From Deltaproteobacteria bacterium (GTDB lineage: Bacteria; Desulfobacterota_B; Binatia; UBA9968): a DNA stretch of 6,038 nt. Below the pieces are notes generated by a model. It ran no database searches. It had not been told where the DNA came from and saw only the letters and a program-made list of their open reading frames with translations. The first letter of the stretch is position 1. Each line of letters starts with the position of its first letter. Shown here piece by piece: positions 5,950 to 6,038 of this stretch. The DNA is taken from assembly GCA_005879255.1 (NCBI GenBank), contig VBKY01000375.1:1-6038 (forward strand). Reading direction: 5' to 3'. Made by a program: the position numbers and the translations under genes.

Positions 5950-6006
5950 GGGAGAGGGTGAGGGTGGTGATTTTACTTCGTCTTCCCTCACCTCATTCCT
6001 CTCCCA
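5950..6006 (+). repeat. REP-like palindromic repeat, right copy
   Basis: A long bulged hairpin: outer arms GGGAGAGG (5950-5957) and CCTCTCCC (5998-6005), inner arms GGTGAGGG (5957-5964) and CCCTCACC (5985-5992). It shares GGTGAGGGTGGT, then ATT, CCCTCACC, a 5-nt gap and CCTCTCCCA with the left copy at 3456-3503, in the same orientation. The two copies therefore form direct repeats around the IS. It is non-coding and may also act as a transcriptional stop after the transposase. Confidence 0.7.
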
Positions 6007-6032
6007 AAGGGCAATCCCGGGATAAATCCCTT
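6007..6032. repeat. Nested palindrome at the right edge
   Basis: The perfect 10-bp palindrome ATCCCGGGAT (6014-6023) is nested between AAGGG (6007-6011) and CCCTT (6028-6032). It directly abuts the REP-like copy and is probably part of the same repetitive block, which continues past the window edge. Confidence 0.4.
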
Positions 6033-6038
6033 GCACCA

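Overview
The window reads as an ordinary bacterial chromosome segment with an accessory flavour. It is probably from a Gram-negative, uncultured soil- or sediment-type lineage. That placement is weak and rests on a secreted amidohydrolase with a Sec signal peptide, REP-like palindromes and moderately GC-rich coding DNA. Nothing here fixes the taxon.

Layout, left to right. Positions 2-314 hold the 3' end of a plus-strand gene that enters from outside the window and is broken by one frameshift near 165-180. A possible 26-codon ORF overlaps its stop codon. On the minus strand, a TPMT-like SAM-dependent methyltransferase (1769 down to 1173) and a DUF3800 protein (1159 down to 422) lie 13 nt apart, and the second gene's Shine-Dalgarno directly abuts the first gene's stop, so they look like a two-gene operon. 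A 169-nt divergent intergenic region (1770-1938) contains two separate dyads, one beside each divergent start. On the plus strand follows a secreted metal-dependent amidohydrolase (1939-3387) with all six expected metal/catalytic residues and a strong hairpin inside its last codons.

The right 2.6 kb is dominated by an insertion sequence, proposed here as 3516-5937. It encodes a single 792-residue protein: a DUF4338 (DruA-like, Druantia defence family) domain joined in frame to a complete Tn5/IS4-type DDE transposase. Imperfect terminal inverted repeats can be aligned at both ends, and the right one includes the transposase stop codon. Two direct copies of a REP-like palindrome flank the element, each about 12 nt outside the proposed tip.

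No pathway links the blocks. The methyltransferase/DUF3800 pair is one unit, the amidohydrolase another, and the IS a third that landed downstream of the amidohydrolase. The most unusual item is the DruA-like/transposase fusion, which joins an anti-phage defence domain family to a catalytically intact transposase. The second is the uncharacterised methyltransferase-DUF3800 pair. No tRNA, rRNA or CRISPR array was seen.
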